64,000 bases of DNA from Williamsia sterculiae (GTDB lineage: Bacteria > Actinomycetota > Actinomycetes > Mycobacteriales > Mycobacteriaceae): positions 62,001 through 126,000 of the forward strand of contig NZ_FTNT01000003.1 of assembly GCF_900156495.1 (NCBI RefSeq). The letters run 5' to 3'. Positions 1 to 8,457 of the stretch are shown here, one piece after another (the first letter of the stretch is position 1; each line of letters starts with the position of its first letter). A program made the position numbers and the translations under genes. The notes under the pieces are model-generated. The model did no database searches. It was not told where the DNA came from and saw nothing but the letters and a program-made list of their open reading frames with translations.

Positions 1-76
1 GCTCGCCGCGGTCTGAGGGGCCCGGGCGTCGAACACGATCACCCACCGACATCGCCCTGTCGCTGCGCCCACCCGC

Positions 77-82
77 TAGATT
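77..82 (+). promoter_or_regulatory. Possible -10 hexamer for pspA
   Basis: TAGATT matches the sigma-A -10 consensus, but no good -35 lies 17 bases upstream. A transcript starting about 7 bases downstream would have a leader of roughly 110 bases, in which TGCGGC (121-126) and GCCGCA (135-140) can form a short hairpin. No clear ClgR or SigE site was found by eye, although pspA is controlled by those regulators in mycobacteria. Confidence 0.3.
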
Positions 83-202
83 GGTGGGCGAGGCGACGGC
101 CGGGATGACCGGACACCACCTGCGGCGCGGCAGTGCCGCACGTAACGGGCCGAGCTCGCGGGTACCGGCGAAGAGCGACACCGAACGGAGTGACTGCGGA
201 CC

Positions 203-1009
203 ATGGCGAATCCCTTCCTGAAGGCGTGGAAGTACCTGATGGCGTCCAGCAACGCCAAGATCGACGAACACGCGGACCCGAAGGTCCAGATCCAGCAGGC
301 CATCGAGGACGCCCAGCGTCAGCACCAGGCGTTGTCACAGCAGGCAGCCGCGGTCATCGGCAACCAACGCCAGCTGGAGATGAAACTGAACCGCCAGCTC
401 GAAGAGGTGGAGAAACTCGGTGCCAACACCCGGCAGGCGATCACGCTTGCCGATCAGGCCACTGCGGCCGGTGACACGCAGAAGGCCACCGACTACACCA
501 ATGCCGCCGAGACCTTCGCCGCACAGCTGGTGACCGCCGAACAGGGCATCGAGGACCTGAAGAACCTGCACGACCAGTCGCTGCAGGCCGCCACCCAGGC
601 CAAGCAGGCGGTGGAGCAGAACTCGATGCGGTTGCAGCAGAAGCTTGCCGAACGGACCAAACTGCTCACGCAGCTCGAGCAGGCGAAGATGCAGGAGCAG
701 GTCAGCGCGTCGTTGAACCAGATGAGTGAACTGGCGGCCCCGGGCAACACCCCGAACCTCGAGCAGGTCCGCGACAAGATCGAACGTCGCTACGCCAATG
801 CCCTCGGCTCCGCCGAGCTGTCCCGTGGATCGGTGCAGGGGCGGATGATGGAGGTTCAGCAGGCCACCACACAGCTGGCCGGACACTCCCGCCTGGAGGA
901 GATCCGGGCGAGCATGCGCGGCGAGGCCCTACCGGGCGGGTCGTCGGGCGCCGGGCAGACCACCCCGAATCAGACCCCGAATCTCGAGAAGCCCACCCAG
1001 AACGGTTGA
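203..1009 (+). CDS. pspA: PspA/IM30 family envelope-stress protein
   Basis: This 268-residue protein has the PspA/IM30 layout: a short amphipathic start ([17 protein letters not shown]) that would lie on the inner membrane face, then almost continuous coiled coil rich in Gln, Glu, Ala and Lys to about residue 225, and a flexible Gly/Pro/Thr/Asn tail. The family coats and stabilises damaged cytoplasmic membrane. The length matches mycobacterial PspA (Rv2744c). The M. tuberculosis partners Rv2743c and Rv2742c are not recognisable downstream; instead a 56-residue membrane protein and a glycosyltransferase follow on the same strand. An ACGGAGTG ribosome site lies about 11 bases before the ATG. 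Function is inferred from family. Confidence 0.9.
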   Translation: MANPFLKAWKYLMASSNAKIDEHADPKVQIQQAIEDAQRQHQALSQQAAAVIGNQRQLEMKLNRQLEEVEKLGANTRQAITLADQATAAGDTQKATDYTNAAETFAAQLVTAEQGIEDLKNLHDQSLQAATQAKQAVEQNSMRLQQKLAERTKLLTQLEQAKMQEQVSASLNQMSELAAPGNTPNLEQVRDKIERRYANALGSAELSRGSVQGRMMEVQQATTQLAGHSRLEEIRASMRGEALPGGSSGAGQTTPNQTPNLEKPTQNG

Positions 1010-1153
1010 CCCGCGTCCGCATGCGGCCGGCCCAGGGTTCACCCTGATCTTCCACCCATCTCCGCGGCAGGGCCGTGACCTCGGCCTGACGCGGTGTCAC
1101 GCTGGATGGCAGATCGGGACAACGGGTCCCGGGGACATCGAGGGAGACAAGGT

Positions 1154-1324
1154 ATGTGGTGGAAGGTCCTGTTGGCCGCACTGGTGGTCTGGTTGGCGTT
1201 CGGACTGATCGTCGCCGTGGTGAAGGGTCTGTTCTGGCTGTTGGTGGTGGGTCTCGTGGTGATCGGTGCGGTGACCGCCGTCAAACGGTTCACCGGCGCC
1301 GCATCGAGGCACGAACACGTCTGA
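1154..1324 (+). CDS. Small membrane protein downstream of pspA
   Basis: This 56-residue protein starts MWWKVLLAALVVWL and has two closely spaced hydrophobic segments (about residues 4-22 and 24-42), then a basic tail ending in a His-containing motif. An in-frame start at 1094 exists, but the ATG at 1154 is preceded by AGGGAGA at a suitable distance and begins at the hydrophobic segment, so it is preferred. No family is recognised. Its place directly after pspA on the same strand suggests a membrane partner in envelope stress, analogous in position but not evidently in sequence to the small integral membrane Psp proteins of other bacteria. That role is inference. Confidence 0.6.
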   Translation: MWWKVLLAALVVWLAFGLIVAVVKGLFWLLVVGLVVIGAVTAVKRFTGAASRHEHV

Positions 1325-1347
1325 CCCCCGGCCGGGGTCGGTGACCG

Positions 1348-2505
1348 GTGCGCGTCGCCATCGTCGCCGGACCCGATGCCGGACATGCTTTCCCGGCCTT
1401 CGCCCTCGCCGAGCGCTTGACCGCGGTCGGTGACACGGTCGCCGTGTACACCGGGTCGCGCTGGTTCGACGCCGCCGGACGTCGCGGTATCGACATCCGC
1501 GAACTCCCCGGTCTCGAGCTCGAGGCGAGCGAGGATGCCGGCGATGCGGGGCAGCGTCTCGGCGCGCGGGCGGCCCGGATGACCATCGGGCTGATTCCCG
1601 AACTGCGGCGATTCGCCCCCGACCTGGTGGTCTCCGACGTCATCACCGTCTGTGGTGGCTGGGCGGCGGCCGAACTCGCGATCCCGTGGATGGAACTCTC
1701 GCCGCATCCGCTCTACCGACAGTCGCGACATCTGCCACCGATCGGCAGCGGGCTCACCCCGGGGGCGGGACCGTGGGGTCGTGGGCGGGACCACGTGTTG
1801 CGTGCGAGCAGTTCCCGTTGGGAACGGCTGGGCGAACGACAGCGCCGCGACGCCCGGGTGGCCGTCGGTCTGCGGCCCCACGCCGCACCCCCGGTCGAGC
1901 GGCTCATCGCGACCGTACCCGCGTTGGAGGTGCCCCGACCCGACTGGCCGGTGGAGGCGCACCTCGTCGGACCACTGCTGTGGGAACCCGTCGACACGGT
2001 GTTCCCACGCCCTCCGGGTCACGATCCGCTGGTGGTCGTCGCCCCGTCGACGGCGGAGACCGGCGCCGCCGACCTGGTCGGTCAGTCGCTCGCCGCACTC
2101 GCCCCCGAGGTGCTCGGACATGTTGTCCGGGTGGTGATCTCCGCGTTACACCACGACCTCGACGACCTGCCTGATCGGGTGGTCGCGGCAACCGGGCGAC
2201 AGGACGAGCTGTTGACCGGCGCCGACCTGGTCATCTGCGGCGCCGGTCACGGGATGTTGGCCAAGACCTTGTGTGCGGGGGTGCCGGTGGTCACCGTGCC
2301 CGGCGGCGGTGATCAGTGGGAGTTGGCCAACCGCGCTCAGCGGTTGGGGGTGGGACCGCTGGTCCGCCCGGTCACCGTGGCGTCCCTCGCCGACGCCGTC
2401 CGGACCGTGTTGTCGGAACCCGGATACCGGGAGCGAGCGCGCGCGGCCGCTGCGAATCGGGACGGGGTCGAGGATCCGGTGCGGATCTGTCACCTCGTCG
2501 GATGA
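1348..2505 (+). CDS. GT1/MGT-like glycosyltransferase (Rv2739c-like)
   Basis: The 385-residue protein has a GT-B fold pattern of the UDP-glycosyltransferase/macrolide glycosyltransferase type. The N-terminal half opens with a beta-strand and Gly-rich turn (VAIVAGPDAGHAFPAFALAE), and the C-terminal half carries the donor-binding region with ICGAGHGMLAKTLCAGVPVV and the following GGGDQWELANR, which corresponds to the usual GG-DQ nucleotide-sugar motif. Acceptor and sugar are unknown. The GTG start fits the first conserved strand. It sits upstream of DUF3046-recA as its M. tuberculosis counterpart Rv2739c (annotated as an alanine-rich transferase) does, so this is a conserved core gene rather than part of a natural-product cluster. 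Confidence 0.8.
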   Translation: MRVAIVAGPDAGHAFPAFALAERLTAVGDTVAVYTGSRWFDAAGRRGIDIRELPGLELEASEDAGDAGQRLGARAARMTIGLIPELRRFAPDLVVSDVITVCGGWAAAELAIPWMELSPHPLYRQSRHLPPIGSGLTPGAGPWGRGRDHVLRASSSRWERLGERQRRDARVAVGLRPHAAPPVERLIATVPALEVPRPDWPVEAHLVGPLLWEPVDTVFPRPPGHDPLVVVAPSTAETGAADLVGQSLAALAPEVLGHVVRVVISALHHDLDDLPDRVVAATGRQDELLTGADLVICGAGHGMLAKTLCAGVPVVTVPGGGDQWELANRAQRLGVGPLVRPVTVASLADAVRTVLSEPGYRERARAAAANRDGVEDPVRICHLVG

Positions 2506-2547
2506 CGGGGACGCCACCGTCGGCGGTGCGGCCACGGCCCGTCTCGG

Positions 2548-2553
2548 TAGGGT
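2548..2553 (+). promoter_or_regulatory. -10 element of a likely leaderless promoter for the DUF3046 gene
   Basis: TAGGGT ends 7 bases before the GTG start at 2561, so transcription would begin at the start codon. No -35 is evident, which is common in this group. The site overlaps nothing coding: the glycosyltransferase ends at 2505. Confidence 0.55.
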
Positions 2554-2560
2554 CGACATC

Positions 2561-2770
2561 GTGCGACTGACCGATTTCACCGAGCTGATGCGCAACGAGT
2601 TCGGCACGATGGCATCGGATTCGATGCTGCGCGATCACGTGCTGTCGGATCTCGGTAACCGCACGGGGGCTGTCGCCATCGAAGAAGGTGTCGACCCGCG
2701 CGAGGTCTGGCTCGCCTTGTGTCGCGACTTCGATGTCCCTCGCGACCGCTGGTACCTGCATCCGTCCTGA
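2561..2770 (+). CDS. DUF3046 protein
   Basis: This 69-residue acidic protein (begins VRLTDFTELMRNEFG, ends DRWYLHPS) belongs to DUF3046, a small family encoded immediately upstream of recA in many actinobacteria (Rv2738c in M. tuberculosis). It has no membrane segment or signal. Typical family features are the LTDF start and the DVPRDRW motif near the C terminus. The GTG at 2561 is chosen because it gives the family length and is preceded by a TAGGGT -10 hexamer at leaderless spacing. The molecular role is unknown; linkage to recA suggests, but does not show, a DNA-repair connection. Confidence 0.85.
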   Translation: MRLTDFTELMRNEFGTMASDSMLRDHVLSDLGNRTGAVAIEEGVDPREVWLALCRDFDVPRDRWYLHPS

Positions 2771-2842
2771 ACGGCCGCACGCCGGGAGTTGTGCACGAAC
2801 GCGCAACTGTGGAATTCGCTCGGCGTGTCCCGGCCGTGGTGA

Positions 2843-2870
2843 TTGACTCGAACACGTGTTCGTCTACTCT
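2843..2870 (+). promoter_or_regulatory. recA promoter: TTGACT -35 and TACTCT -10 with SOS box between
   Basis: TTGACT (2843-2848) and TACTCT (2865-2870) are 16 bases apart. The LexA operator fills the spacer, so bound LexA would block RNA polymerase directly. Confidence 0.75.
2848..2863 (+). promoter_or_regulatory. SOS box (LexA operator) of recA
   Basis: TCGAACACGTGTTCGT differs from the mycobacterial/Bacillus-type consensus TCGAAC-N4-GTTCGA only in the last base. It lies 232 bases upstream of the recA start and overlaps the promoter core. The lexA gene itself is in this window at 22579-23307. Confidence 0.9.
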
Positions 2871-3035
2871 GGGTGCCGGAATTCACGATTGTCGACACAG
2901 GCGATCGCGTCGACCGGCATGGCCCACGTCATCAGATACGCGAGCACTGTCGGTGGGGCGGTCTAGCGTGACGGCAGCTCACGAGATGACGCCGAAACAC
3001 ACACGCGAGACCACGTACACCGACACCTCACGTCC

Positions 3036-3074
3036 GCCGACAACCGTCGGCCTACGTCGCCGACGACCGTCGGC
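3036..3074 (+). repeat. Twin 16-base hairpins in the recA leader
   Basis: GCCGACAACCGTCGGC (3036-3051) and GCCGACGACCGTCGGC (3059-3074) are near-identical copies with a 23-base period. Each can fold into a 6-bp stem with a 4-base loop. The second ends 7 bases before the Shine-Dalgarno sequence of recA, so they could influence leader stability or translation. Confidence 0.7.
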
Positions 3075-3094
3075 TCTACCAGGGAGTAATCACC

Positions 3095-4135
3095 ATGGCA
3101 GCACCGCAGGATCGCGAGAAGGCGCTCGACCTCGCCCTCGCCCAGATCGACAAGAACTACGGCAAGGGATCGGTGATGCGCCTCGGCGAGGACGCGCGTC
3201 AACCGATCGAGGTCATCCCGACCGGGTCCATCGCACTCGACGTCGCGCTGGGTATCGGCGGACTGCCCCGTGGCCGGGTCGTCGAGATCTACGGGCCGGA
3301 GTCGTCGGGTAAGACCACCGTCGCGCTGCACGCGGTTGCCAACGCACAGGCCAACGGCGGTATCGCGGCGTTCATCGACGCCGAGCACGCCCTGGACCCG
3401 GACTACGCGGCCAAACTGGGTGTCGACACCGACGCGCTGCTGGTCTCCCAGCCCGACACCGGTGAGCAGGCGTTGGAGATCGCCGACATGCTGATCCGCT
3501 CCGGCGCTCTGGACATCCTGGTCGTCGACTCGGTGGCCGCGCTGGTACCGCGCGCCGAGATCGAGGGTGAGATGGGTGACAGCCACGTCGGTCTGCAGGC
3601 ACGTCTGATGAGTCAGGCGTTGCGCAAGATGACCGGCGCGTTGAGCACCTCCAACACCACCGCGATCTTCATCAACCAGTTGCGCGAGAAGATCGGCGTG
3701 ATGTTCGGCTCGCCCGAGACCACCACCGGTGGCAAGGCGCTGAAGTTCTATTCCTCCGTGCGGCTCGACGTGCGGAGGATCGAGACGTTGAAGGACGGCA
3801 CCGACGCGGTCGGTAACCGCACCCGGGTCAAGGTCGTCAAGAACAAGGTGTCGCCGCCGTTCAAGCAGGCCGAGTTCGACATCCTTTACGGTCAGGGCAT
3901 CTCCAAGGAGGGCTCGCTCATCGACATGGGTGTCGCCCAGGGCTTCGTCCGCAAGTCCGGCTCGTGGTTCACCTACGAGGGCGAGCAGCTCGGTCAGGGT
4001 AAGGAGAACGCCCGCAAGTTCCTGCTGGAGAACCCCGACGTCCGGGACGAGATCGAGAAGAAGATCAAGGAGAAGCTCGGCATCGGAGCGGTGTTGACCG
4101 ATGACGAGGTCGCGCCGGCACCGGTCGACTTCTGA
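3095..4135 (+). CDS. recA: RecA recombinase
   Basis: The 346-residue protein is full-length RecA: Walker A GPESSGKT at residues 67-74, the [12 protein letters not shown] region, the DNA-binding loop around [20 protein letters not shown], and an acidic-to-mixed C-terminal tail. It polymerises on single-stranded DNA, drives homologous recombination and triggers LexA self-cleavage. The gene is continuous, with no intein of the kind interrupting recA in M. tuberculosis and M. leprae. AGGGAG precedes the ATG. It is LexA-controlled through the SOS box at 2848-2863 and is followed after 2 bases by recX, so the two are probably cotranscribed. Confidence 0.98.
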   Translation: MAAPQDREKALDLALAQIDKNYGKGSVMRLGEDARQPIEVIPTGSIALDVALGIGGLPRGRVVEIYGPESSGKTTVALHAVANAQANGGIAAFIDAEHALDPDYAAKLGVDTDALLVSQPDTGEQALEIADMLIRSGALDILVVDSVAALVPRAEIEGEMGDSHVGLQARLMSQALRKMTGALSTSNTTAIFINQLREKIGVMFGSPETTTGGKALKFYSSVRLDVRRIETLKDGTDAVGNRTRVKVVKNKVSPPFKQAEFDILYGQGISKEGSLIDMGVAQGFVRKSGSWFTYEGEQLGQGKENARKFLLENPDVRDEIEKKIKEKLGIGAVLTDDEVAPAPVDF

Positions 4136-4137
4136 GC

Positions 4138-4854
4138 GTGCCGGACGAATTCGATGACGCGGGGAACGCGATGACCCCGGGACAGTCGATGACATCCGGA
4201 TCGGAACCGGAGGACGACGTCCGCGCGTCGCTGCACCAGGCGACCGCGGACATCCTCACCCGGTCCAGAGCGACGCCACCCACCGCACCGGACCAGCGCT
4301 CGGGGGCCGTCGACCTCGAGGCGGTGACCGACCCGGTGACAGGTCGGCAATCGACGGGAGGCAAGTCGGGAGCGAGCTGCTGGGACAGCGCGTTGCGGTT
4401 GCTCGGGGTGCGGGCACGTAGTGCTTCGGAGATGCGCAACCGACTGCTGCGCAAGGATTTCGACCCGGACGAGGTCGATGACGTGATGCGCCGACTGCAC
4501 GATCTCGATCTGCTCGACGACTCGGCGTTCGCCGACGAGTGGGTGCGCTCGCGCCACACCCACAGTGCCAAGGGGCGCGGCGCGCTACGGCGGGAGCTGC
4601 GGGACAAGGGGGTCGCCACCGAGACGGTCGAGCGGTCGCTCGAGCAGATCGACGACGAGGCCGAACGGGATCGGGCGGCGGAGCTGCTGGACCGCAAGCT
4701 CGGCCGCGGCGACCGTGCGCAGGTGCCGGACGACCCCCGAGAACGTGACAAACAGCTACGTCGCCTGGTCGCGATGCTGGTGCGGCGCGGATATGCGCCG
4801 AGCCTGGCGATGGAGCTGGTACGAGACCGGTTGTCGCATCCGGCGCACGACTGA
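4138..4854 (+). CDS. recX: RecX regulatory protein
   Basis: RecX binds the RecA filament and inhibits or disassembles it. The protein has 238 residues: an unconserved acidic N-terminal extension of about 75 residues (Ser/Thr/Asp-rich) followed by the three-helix tandem repeats typical of RecX, seen in the ALRLLGVRARSASEMRNRLL, LDLLDDSAFADEWVRSR and LRRLVAMLVRRGYAPSLAME segments. The GTG start lies 2 bases after the recA stop, so translational coupling is likely and SOS induction would raise both. The long N-terminal extension is similar to that of other actinobacterial RecX proteins, and a start further in cannot be excluded. Confidence 0.93.
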   Translation: MPDEFDDAGNAMTPGQSMTSGSEPEDDVRASLHQATADILTRSRATPPTAPDQRSGAVDLEAVTDPVTGRQSTGGKSGASCWDSALRLLGVRARSASEMRNRLLRKDFDPDEVDDVMRRLHDLDLLDDSAFADEWVRSRHTHSAKGRGALRRELRDKGVATETVERSLEQIDDEAERDRAAELLDRKLGRGDRAQVPDDPRERDKQLRRLVAMLVRRGYAPSLAMELVRDRLSHPAHD

Positions 4855-4875
4855 GCGCACCGCGTACGAACAGAC

Positions 4876-5745
4876 TCAGATCAGTCCGGGCTCCTTGTCC
4901 AACTCCACCGGCACCCGGGTCGCGCTGCTGCGACGACCCTGGCGCAGGCGGCGTTCCAGGTACGTGGCCAGTACCGACAGCCCGAAGTTGATGACGATCA
5001 TCACCGCCGCGACCACCACCAGTGCTGGCAGGTAGTTGCCGAAGTACGAGGCGGACTGGATACCGGATCGCACCACCTCGACATAGCCGATGGCATAGCC
5101 CAGAGCACTGTCCTTCAGCGCGATCACCATCTGGGAGATGAGGGCCGGAAGCATCGCGGTGACGGCCTGCGGCAGCAAGATCAGCTGCATCGCCTGCGAT
5201 TTGCGCAGGCCGATCGCGGAGGCGGCTTCGGCCTGCCCCGAGGGCAGCGAGTTGATGCCGGACCGGATGATCTCGGCGATGACCGACCCGTTGTACAGGG
5301 TCAGCCCGAACACCACCGCGGCGAACGGCAACTGCGAGGACGGGAAGACCGCGTACCGCGCGAACAGGTAGTAGGCGAAGATCATCAAGATCAACACCGG
5401 GATGGCCCGGAACACCTCCACGATCACGCCGGACATCCCGCGCACGATCCGGTGATCCGACAACCGGCCGATTCCCAGCACAGTGCCGACCAGCAGAGCC
5501 AGCACGATCGACACGGCGGCGGCCTTGAGCGTTCCCCACAGGCCGGGCAGCAGATAGGTGGTCCAGGTGTCGCCGTGGACGAAGGGTGACCACTTCTCGC
5601 CGGTGAGCTGGTCGTTGCCGGCGAGAACCACCAACACCCAGGTGACCACGCCGACGACCACCAGCCCGAAGACCACCGCGATGGCCAGGTTCCGGATACG
5701 GGCCTTGGGTCCGGGTGCGTCGTAGAGGACTGTCGCGCTGCTCAT
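4876..5745 (-). CDS. gluD: GluD, glutamate ABC transporter permease
   Basis: GluD is one of two permeases of the GluABCD glutamate importer known from Corynebacterium glutamicum. The 289-residue protein has a long N-terminal loop after the first membrane segment, about five to six membrane helices, and the amino-acid ABC permease EAA-like loop ([20 protein letters not shown]) that contacts the ATPase. The chosen ATG at 5745 overlaps the gluC stop by 4 bases (ATGA), indicating translational coupling; an in-frame ATG at 5760 is possible. The operon runs gluA-gluB-gluC-gluD on the minus strand and converges on recX with only 21 bases between. Confidence 0.93.
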   Translation of the reverse strand: MSSATVLYDAPGPKARIRNLAIAVVFGLVVVGVVTWVLVVLAGNDQLTGEKWSPFVHGDTWTTYLLPGLWGTLKAAAVSIVLALLVGTVLGIGRLSDHRIVRGMSGVIVEVFRAIPVLILMIFAYYLFARYAVFPSSQLPFAAVVFGLTLYNGSVIAEIIRSGINSLPSGQAEAASAIGLRKSQAMQLILLPQAVTAMLPALISQMVIALKDSALGYAIGYVEVVRSGIQSASYFGNYLPALVVVAAVMIVINFGLSVLATYLERRLRQGRRSSATRVPVELDKEPGLI

Positions 5746-6425
5746 CGCCGGACCGCCCATCGCCGTGCCAGGAAACCGAACAGATACCCCTCGGCGAGGG
5801 TGAGGATCATGAAACCGACCGCGATGATGACGAAGATCCACACCACCTGATCGGCGTGGTTCTCGATCTGCTCCTTCATCAGCAGGGAGGCCTCGGCGAC
5901 TCCGATGGCGGAAGCGATGGTGGTGTTCTTGGTGAGGGCGATGAGCACGCTGCCCATCGGCCCGATCACCGACCGCGTCGCCTGCGGCAGCACGATGACG
6001 CCGAAAACCTGGGTGAACGACATCCCCAACGACCGGGCCGCCTCCGCCTGCCCGAGCGGCACCGTGTTGATGCCGGACCGCAGGGTCTCGCAGACGAAGG
6101 TCGAGGTGTAGAGGATGAACCCGAGCACCGCGAGCCAGAAGTTGTTGTTGTCGATGAAGTTCTCGTTCTCGGGGGCCAGCGCGAGACCCAGATTCTGATA
6201 CAGCCCCACCGAGCAGAAGATGACGATGAGGGTCAAGGGGGTGTTGCGGACGATGTTCACGTACCAGGTGCCGACCCACCGCATCACCGGTACCGGGGAG
6301 ACGCGCATACCAGCCAGCACCGTGCCCCAGATCACCGAACCCAGGGCCGCCCAGAACGTCAGCTTGATGGTGACCCAGAACGCCGGCCACAACCCGGGGC
6401 CCATGTCCGACCAGAGTTCGCTCAT
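5742..6425 (-). CDS. gluC: GluC, glutamate ABC transporter permease
   Basis: This 227-residue inner-membrane permease carries several hydrophobic helices and the polar amino-acid transporter EAA loop ([19 protein letters not shown]). It pairs with GluD to form the transmembrane channel. The ATG at 6425 gives [11 protein letters not shown] and overlaps the gluB stop by 4 bases; an upstream in-frame GTG/ATG would add six residues inside gluB. Its own stop overlaps the gluD ATG. The tight ATGA junctions on both sides argue for a single transcript with coupled translation. Confidence 0.93.
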   Translation of the reverse strand: MSELWSDMGPGLWPAFWVTIKLTFWAALGSVIWGTVLAGMRVSPVPVMRWVGTWYVNIVRNTPLTLIVIFCSVGLYQNLGLALAPENENFIDNNNFWLAVLGFILYTSTFVCETLRSGINTVPLGQAEAARSLGMSFTQVFGVIVLPQATRSVIGPMGSVLIALTKNTTIASAIGVAEASLLMKEQIENHADQVVWIFVIIAVGFMILTLAEGYLFGFLARRWAVRR

Positions 6426-7498
6426 GACTGGTCCGCCGGGCACGGGGTCGACGTGGCGTCCAGGAAGGCCTGGTCACCGGGCGTGGGCACCAGGGAGTAC
6501 TGCGATTCGGGTGCCGATGCACGCGCTTTCAACTTGTCCACCTCGCCATCGCCGATGTTCTCCCGCAAGGTTCGCTCCCAGGCCGACTCGCCACCGTCGG
6601 GACCGGGGGTGAGCATTGCGTCGAGAGCGGTGTTCACCTCGTCGACGGCCTGTGGGAACTGCTGGGCCATGCCGATCCCGTAGCGCTCGGTGGAGAACGG
6701 TGCACCGGCCTTCTTCAACGACTTCTTCCCGGAGGCCGTGACGCACGCGTTCTTCGGATATGTCATGTCGACGATTTTGAACTTGTTGCGGTACAACGAG
6801 AAATCCGCGAATCCGGCCAGGATCACCTCGTCGGTGGTCAGTGCGTCCACCTTCTTCAACCGCAACGCCTCGACGCACGACGAGTACGAGTCGTACTCCT
6901 GCAACTGCACGCCGGACAGCTGGTTCTTCACGTTCTGCGCCGATGTGGAACCGGTGACCGAACACAGCTTCTTACCCTTGTCGAGGTCGGTCAGGGTCGA
7001 GATGCTGTTGTCGTCCTCGCGGACCAACAGGCCCTGGTAGTTCACCAGGTAGGGACCGGCGAAGGCCACCTTCTTGGCGCGGGCGGCGGTGATCGAATAG
7101 GTCGCGGCGATCATGTCGACCTCGCCGTTGTCGATCAGCGTCTCTCGTTGAGCCGACGGCGTCTCGCGCCAGGTGATCTTGGGGTGCTTGACCTTGAGCC
7201 GGTCGGCGATGTTGTTGACCACGAAGGTCGACACCCCGACATCGAATCCGGTGAACGTGTTGTTCGGTTCGCGCAACCCGAGCCCGGGCTGGTCGTACTT
7301 CGTCCCGAGGATCACCGAGCCGCGCTTGATGGAATCGATCAGGTTGCGCGGGTCGGTGTTACCACAGGCGGCGATGCCGAGTCCGGTGACAGTCATCGTC
7401 AAGAGCAGGGCGAGCCCGATACGTAGTCCACGGCCCGGGCGGAGTCTGCCTGTGCGGTCGCGTCCGTCCGGACCGGCGAGCGAAGCTCGGACAGCCAT
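6422..7498 (-). CDS. gluB: GluB, glutamate-binding lipoprotein
   Basis: GluB is the extracytoplasmic substrate-binding protein of the glutamate importer. The 358-residue precursor has a basic N terminus, a hydrophobic signal segment and a lipobox ending IAAC, with Cys45 as the expected lipidated residue. The rest is a type-3 periplasmic-binding-protein fold (SBP_bac_3), with [12 protein letters not shown] near the start and [19 protein letters not shown] in the ligand-binding lobe. The start ATG shares one base with the gluA stop (TGATG). The N terminus is longer than a usual signal peptide, so a downstream start would also leave the signal intact. Confidence 0.92.
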   Translation of the reverse strand: MAVRASLAGPDGRDRTGRLRPGRGLRIGLALLLTMTVTGLGIAACGNTDPRNLIDSIKRGSVILGTKYDQPGLGLREPNNTFTGFDVGVSTFVVNNIADRLKVKHPKITWRETPSAQRETLIDNGEVDMIAATYSITAARAKKVAFAGPYLVNYQGLLVREDDNSISTLTDLDKGKKLCSVTGSTSAQNVKNQLSGVQLQEYDSYSSCVEALRLKKVDALTTDEVILAGFADFSLYRNKFKIVDMTYPKNACVTASGKKSLKKAGAPFSTERYGIGMAQQFPQAVDEVNTALDAMLTPGPDGGESAWERTLRENIGDGEVDKLKARASAPESQYSLVPTPGDQAFLDATSTPCPADQS

Positions 7499-8316
7499 CA
7501 GTGGCCGAGAATCTTGGACAGGAAGTCCCGGGCACGCTCGGACTTCGGCGCGGTGAAGAACGATTCGGGGTCGGTGTCCTCCACGATGACACCGTCGGCC
7601 ATGAACACCACGCGGTCGGCGGCCTTACGCGCGAAACCCATCTCGTGGGTGACCACGAGCATCGTCATACCCTCCCGGGCCAGCGACACCATCACGTCGA
7701 GCACCTCGTTCACCATCTCCGGGTCGAGGGCCGAGGTGGGTTCGTCGAACAACATGACCTTGGGGTCCATCGCCAGCGCCCTGGCGATCGCGACGCGTTG
7801 TTGCTGACCACCCGACAGTTGCGCCGGGTACTTGTCCTTCTGCTCGGCGATGCCCACGCGTTCGAGCAACTCGACCGCTCGCGCGCGGGCCTCCTCCTTC
7901 TTCTTCCCTCGGACCTTCACCGGTCCGAGGGTGACGTTGTCGAGGATCGTCTTGTGGGCGAAGAGGTTGAACGACTGGAAGACCATGCCCACCTCGGCCC
8001 GCAGATTCGCCAGCGCGCGCCCCTCCGACGGCAACGGTTCGCCGTCCACGCGGATCTCACCGCTGTCGATCGGTTCGAGGCGGTTGATCGTCCGGCACAG
8101 GGTGGACTTGCCGGAACCCGAGGGGCCGAGGACCACCACCACCTGACCGCGAGGGACCTCGAGTTCGATGTCCCGCAACACGTGCAGGTCGCCGAAGTGC
8201 TTCTGCGCCGAGCGCACCGAGATCATCGATGGAGCATCGGGTGCCGCCACACCACCGCCTCCCGACGCGGAGGTGTCGGGGGAGCGGCCTACCGGTTCGA
8301 ACTGCGAGTCGGTCAT
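7498..8316 (-). CDS. gluA: GluA, glutamate ABC transporter ATPase
   Basis: GluA is the ATP-binding subunit that powers glutamate import. It shows Walker [10 protein letters not shown], signature LSGGQQQR, Walker [15 protein letters not shown] and switch histidine VTHEMGFA, in the amino-acid transporter ATPase pattern. The start is uncertain: the ATG at 8316 gives 272 residues with a 30-residue Gly/Ala-rich extension, whereas the ATG at 8226 begins [14 protein letters not shown] and matches the usual family start. No strong ribosome site marks either. It is the first gene of gluABCD and is transcribed away from miaB. Confidence 0.93.
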   Translation of the reverse strand: MTDSQFEPVGRSPDTSASGGGGVAAPDAPSMISVRSAQKHFGDLHVLRDIELEVPRGQVVVVLGPSGSGKSTLCRTINRLEPIDSGEIRVDGEPLPSEGRALANLRAEVGMVFQSFNLFAHKTILDNVTLGPVKVRGKKKEEARARAVELLERVGIAEQKDKYPAQLSGGQQQRVAIARALAMDPKVMLFDEPTSALDPEMVNEVLDVMVSLAREGMTMLVVTHEMGFARKAADRVVFMADGVIVEDTDPESFFTAPKSERARDFLSKILGH

Positions 8317-8443
8317 GGCGAGCACGTTACTGACGGACATCGTCTCGGAGACCGGGAATCGACGCCAGGAGAAAATGGCAATGCAATCTTTACCAACCGT
8401 GGTCCGTGTTCTCACCGATGTGGGCTCGCCGAGGGGTGGGACG

Positions 8444-8449
8444 TACCCT
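8444..8449 (+). promoter_or_regulatory. -10 element of a likely leaderless miaB promoter
   Basis: TACCCT ends 8 bases before the miaB ATG at 8458, so the transcript would begin at or next to the start codon. There is no Shine-Dalgarno sequence in between. Confidence 0.5.
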
Positions 8450-8457
8450 GGTGGTCG

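Larger units (their letters stand above)
2771..3094 (+). other. recA promoter and long leader (no gene)
   Basis: This 324-base gap holds the recA SOS promoter (2843-2870), a leader of about 215 bases and two tandem hairpins just before the ribosome site AGGGAG (3081-3086). No convincing coding sequence was seen in it. Confidence 0.75.

Noticed and set aside
1-16. Possible C-terminal end of an upstream gene (frame ending LAAV-TGA)
   Set aside because: Only four codons are visible; too little to support a call, although clgR precedes pspA in M. tuberculosis.
3095-4135. recA intein
   Set aside because: The reading frame is continuous and of normal length.
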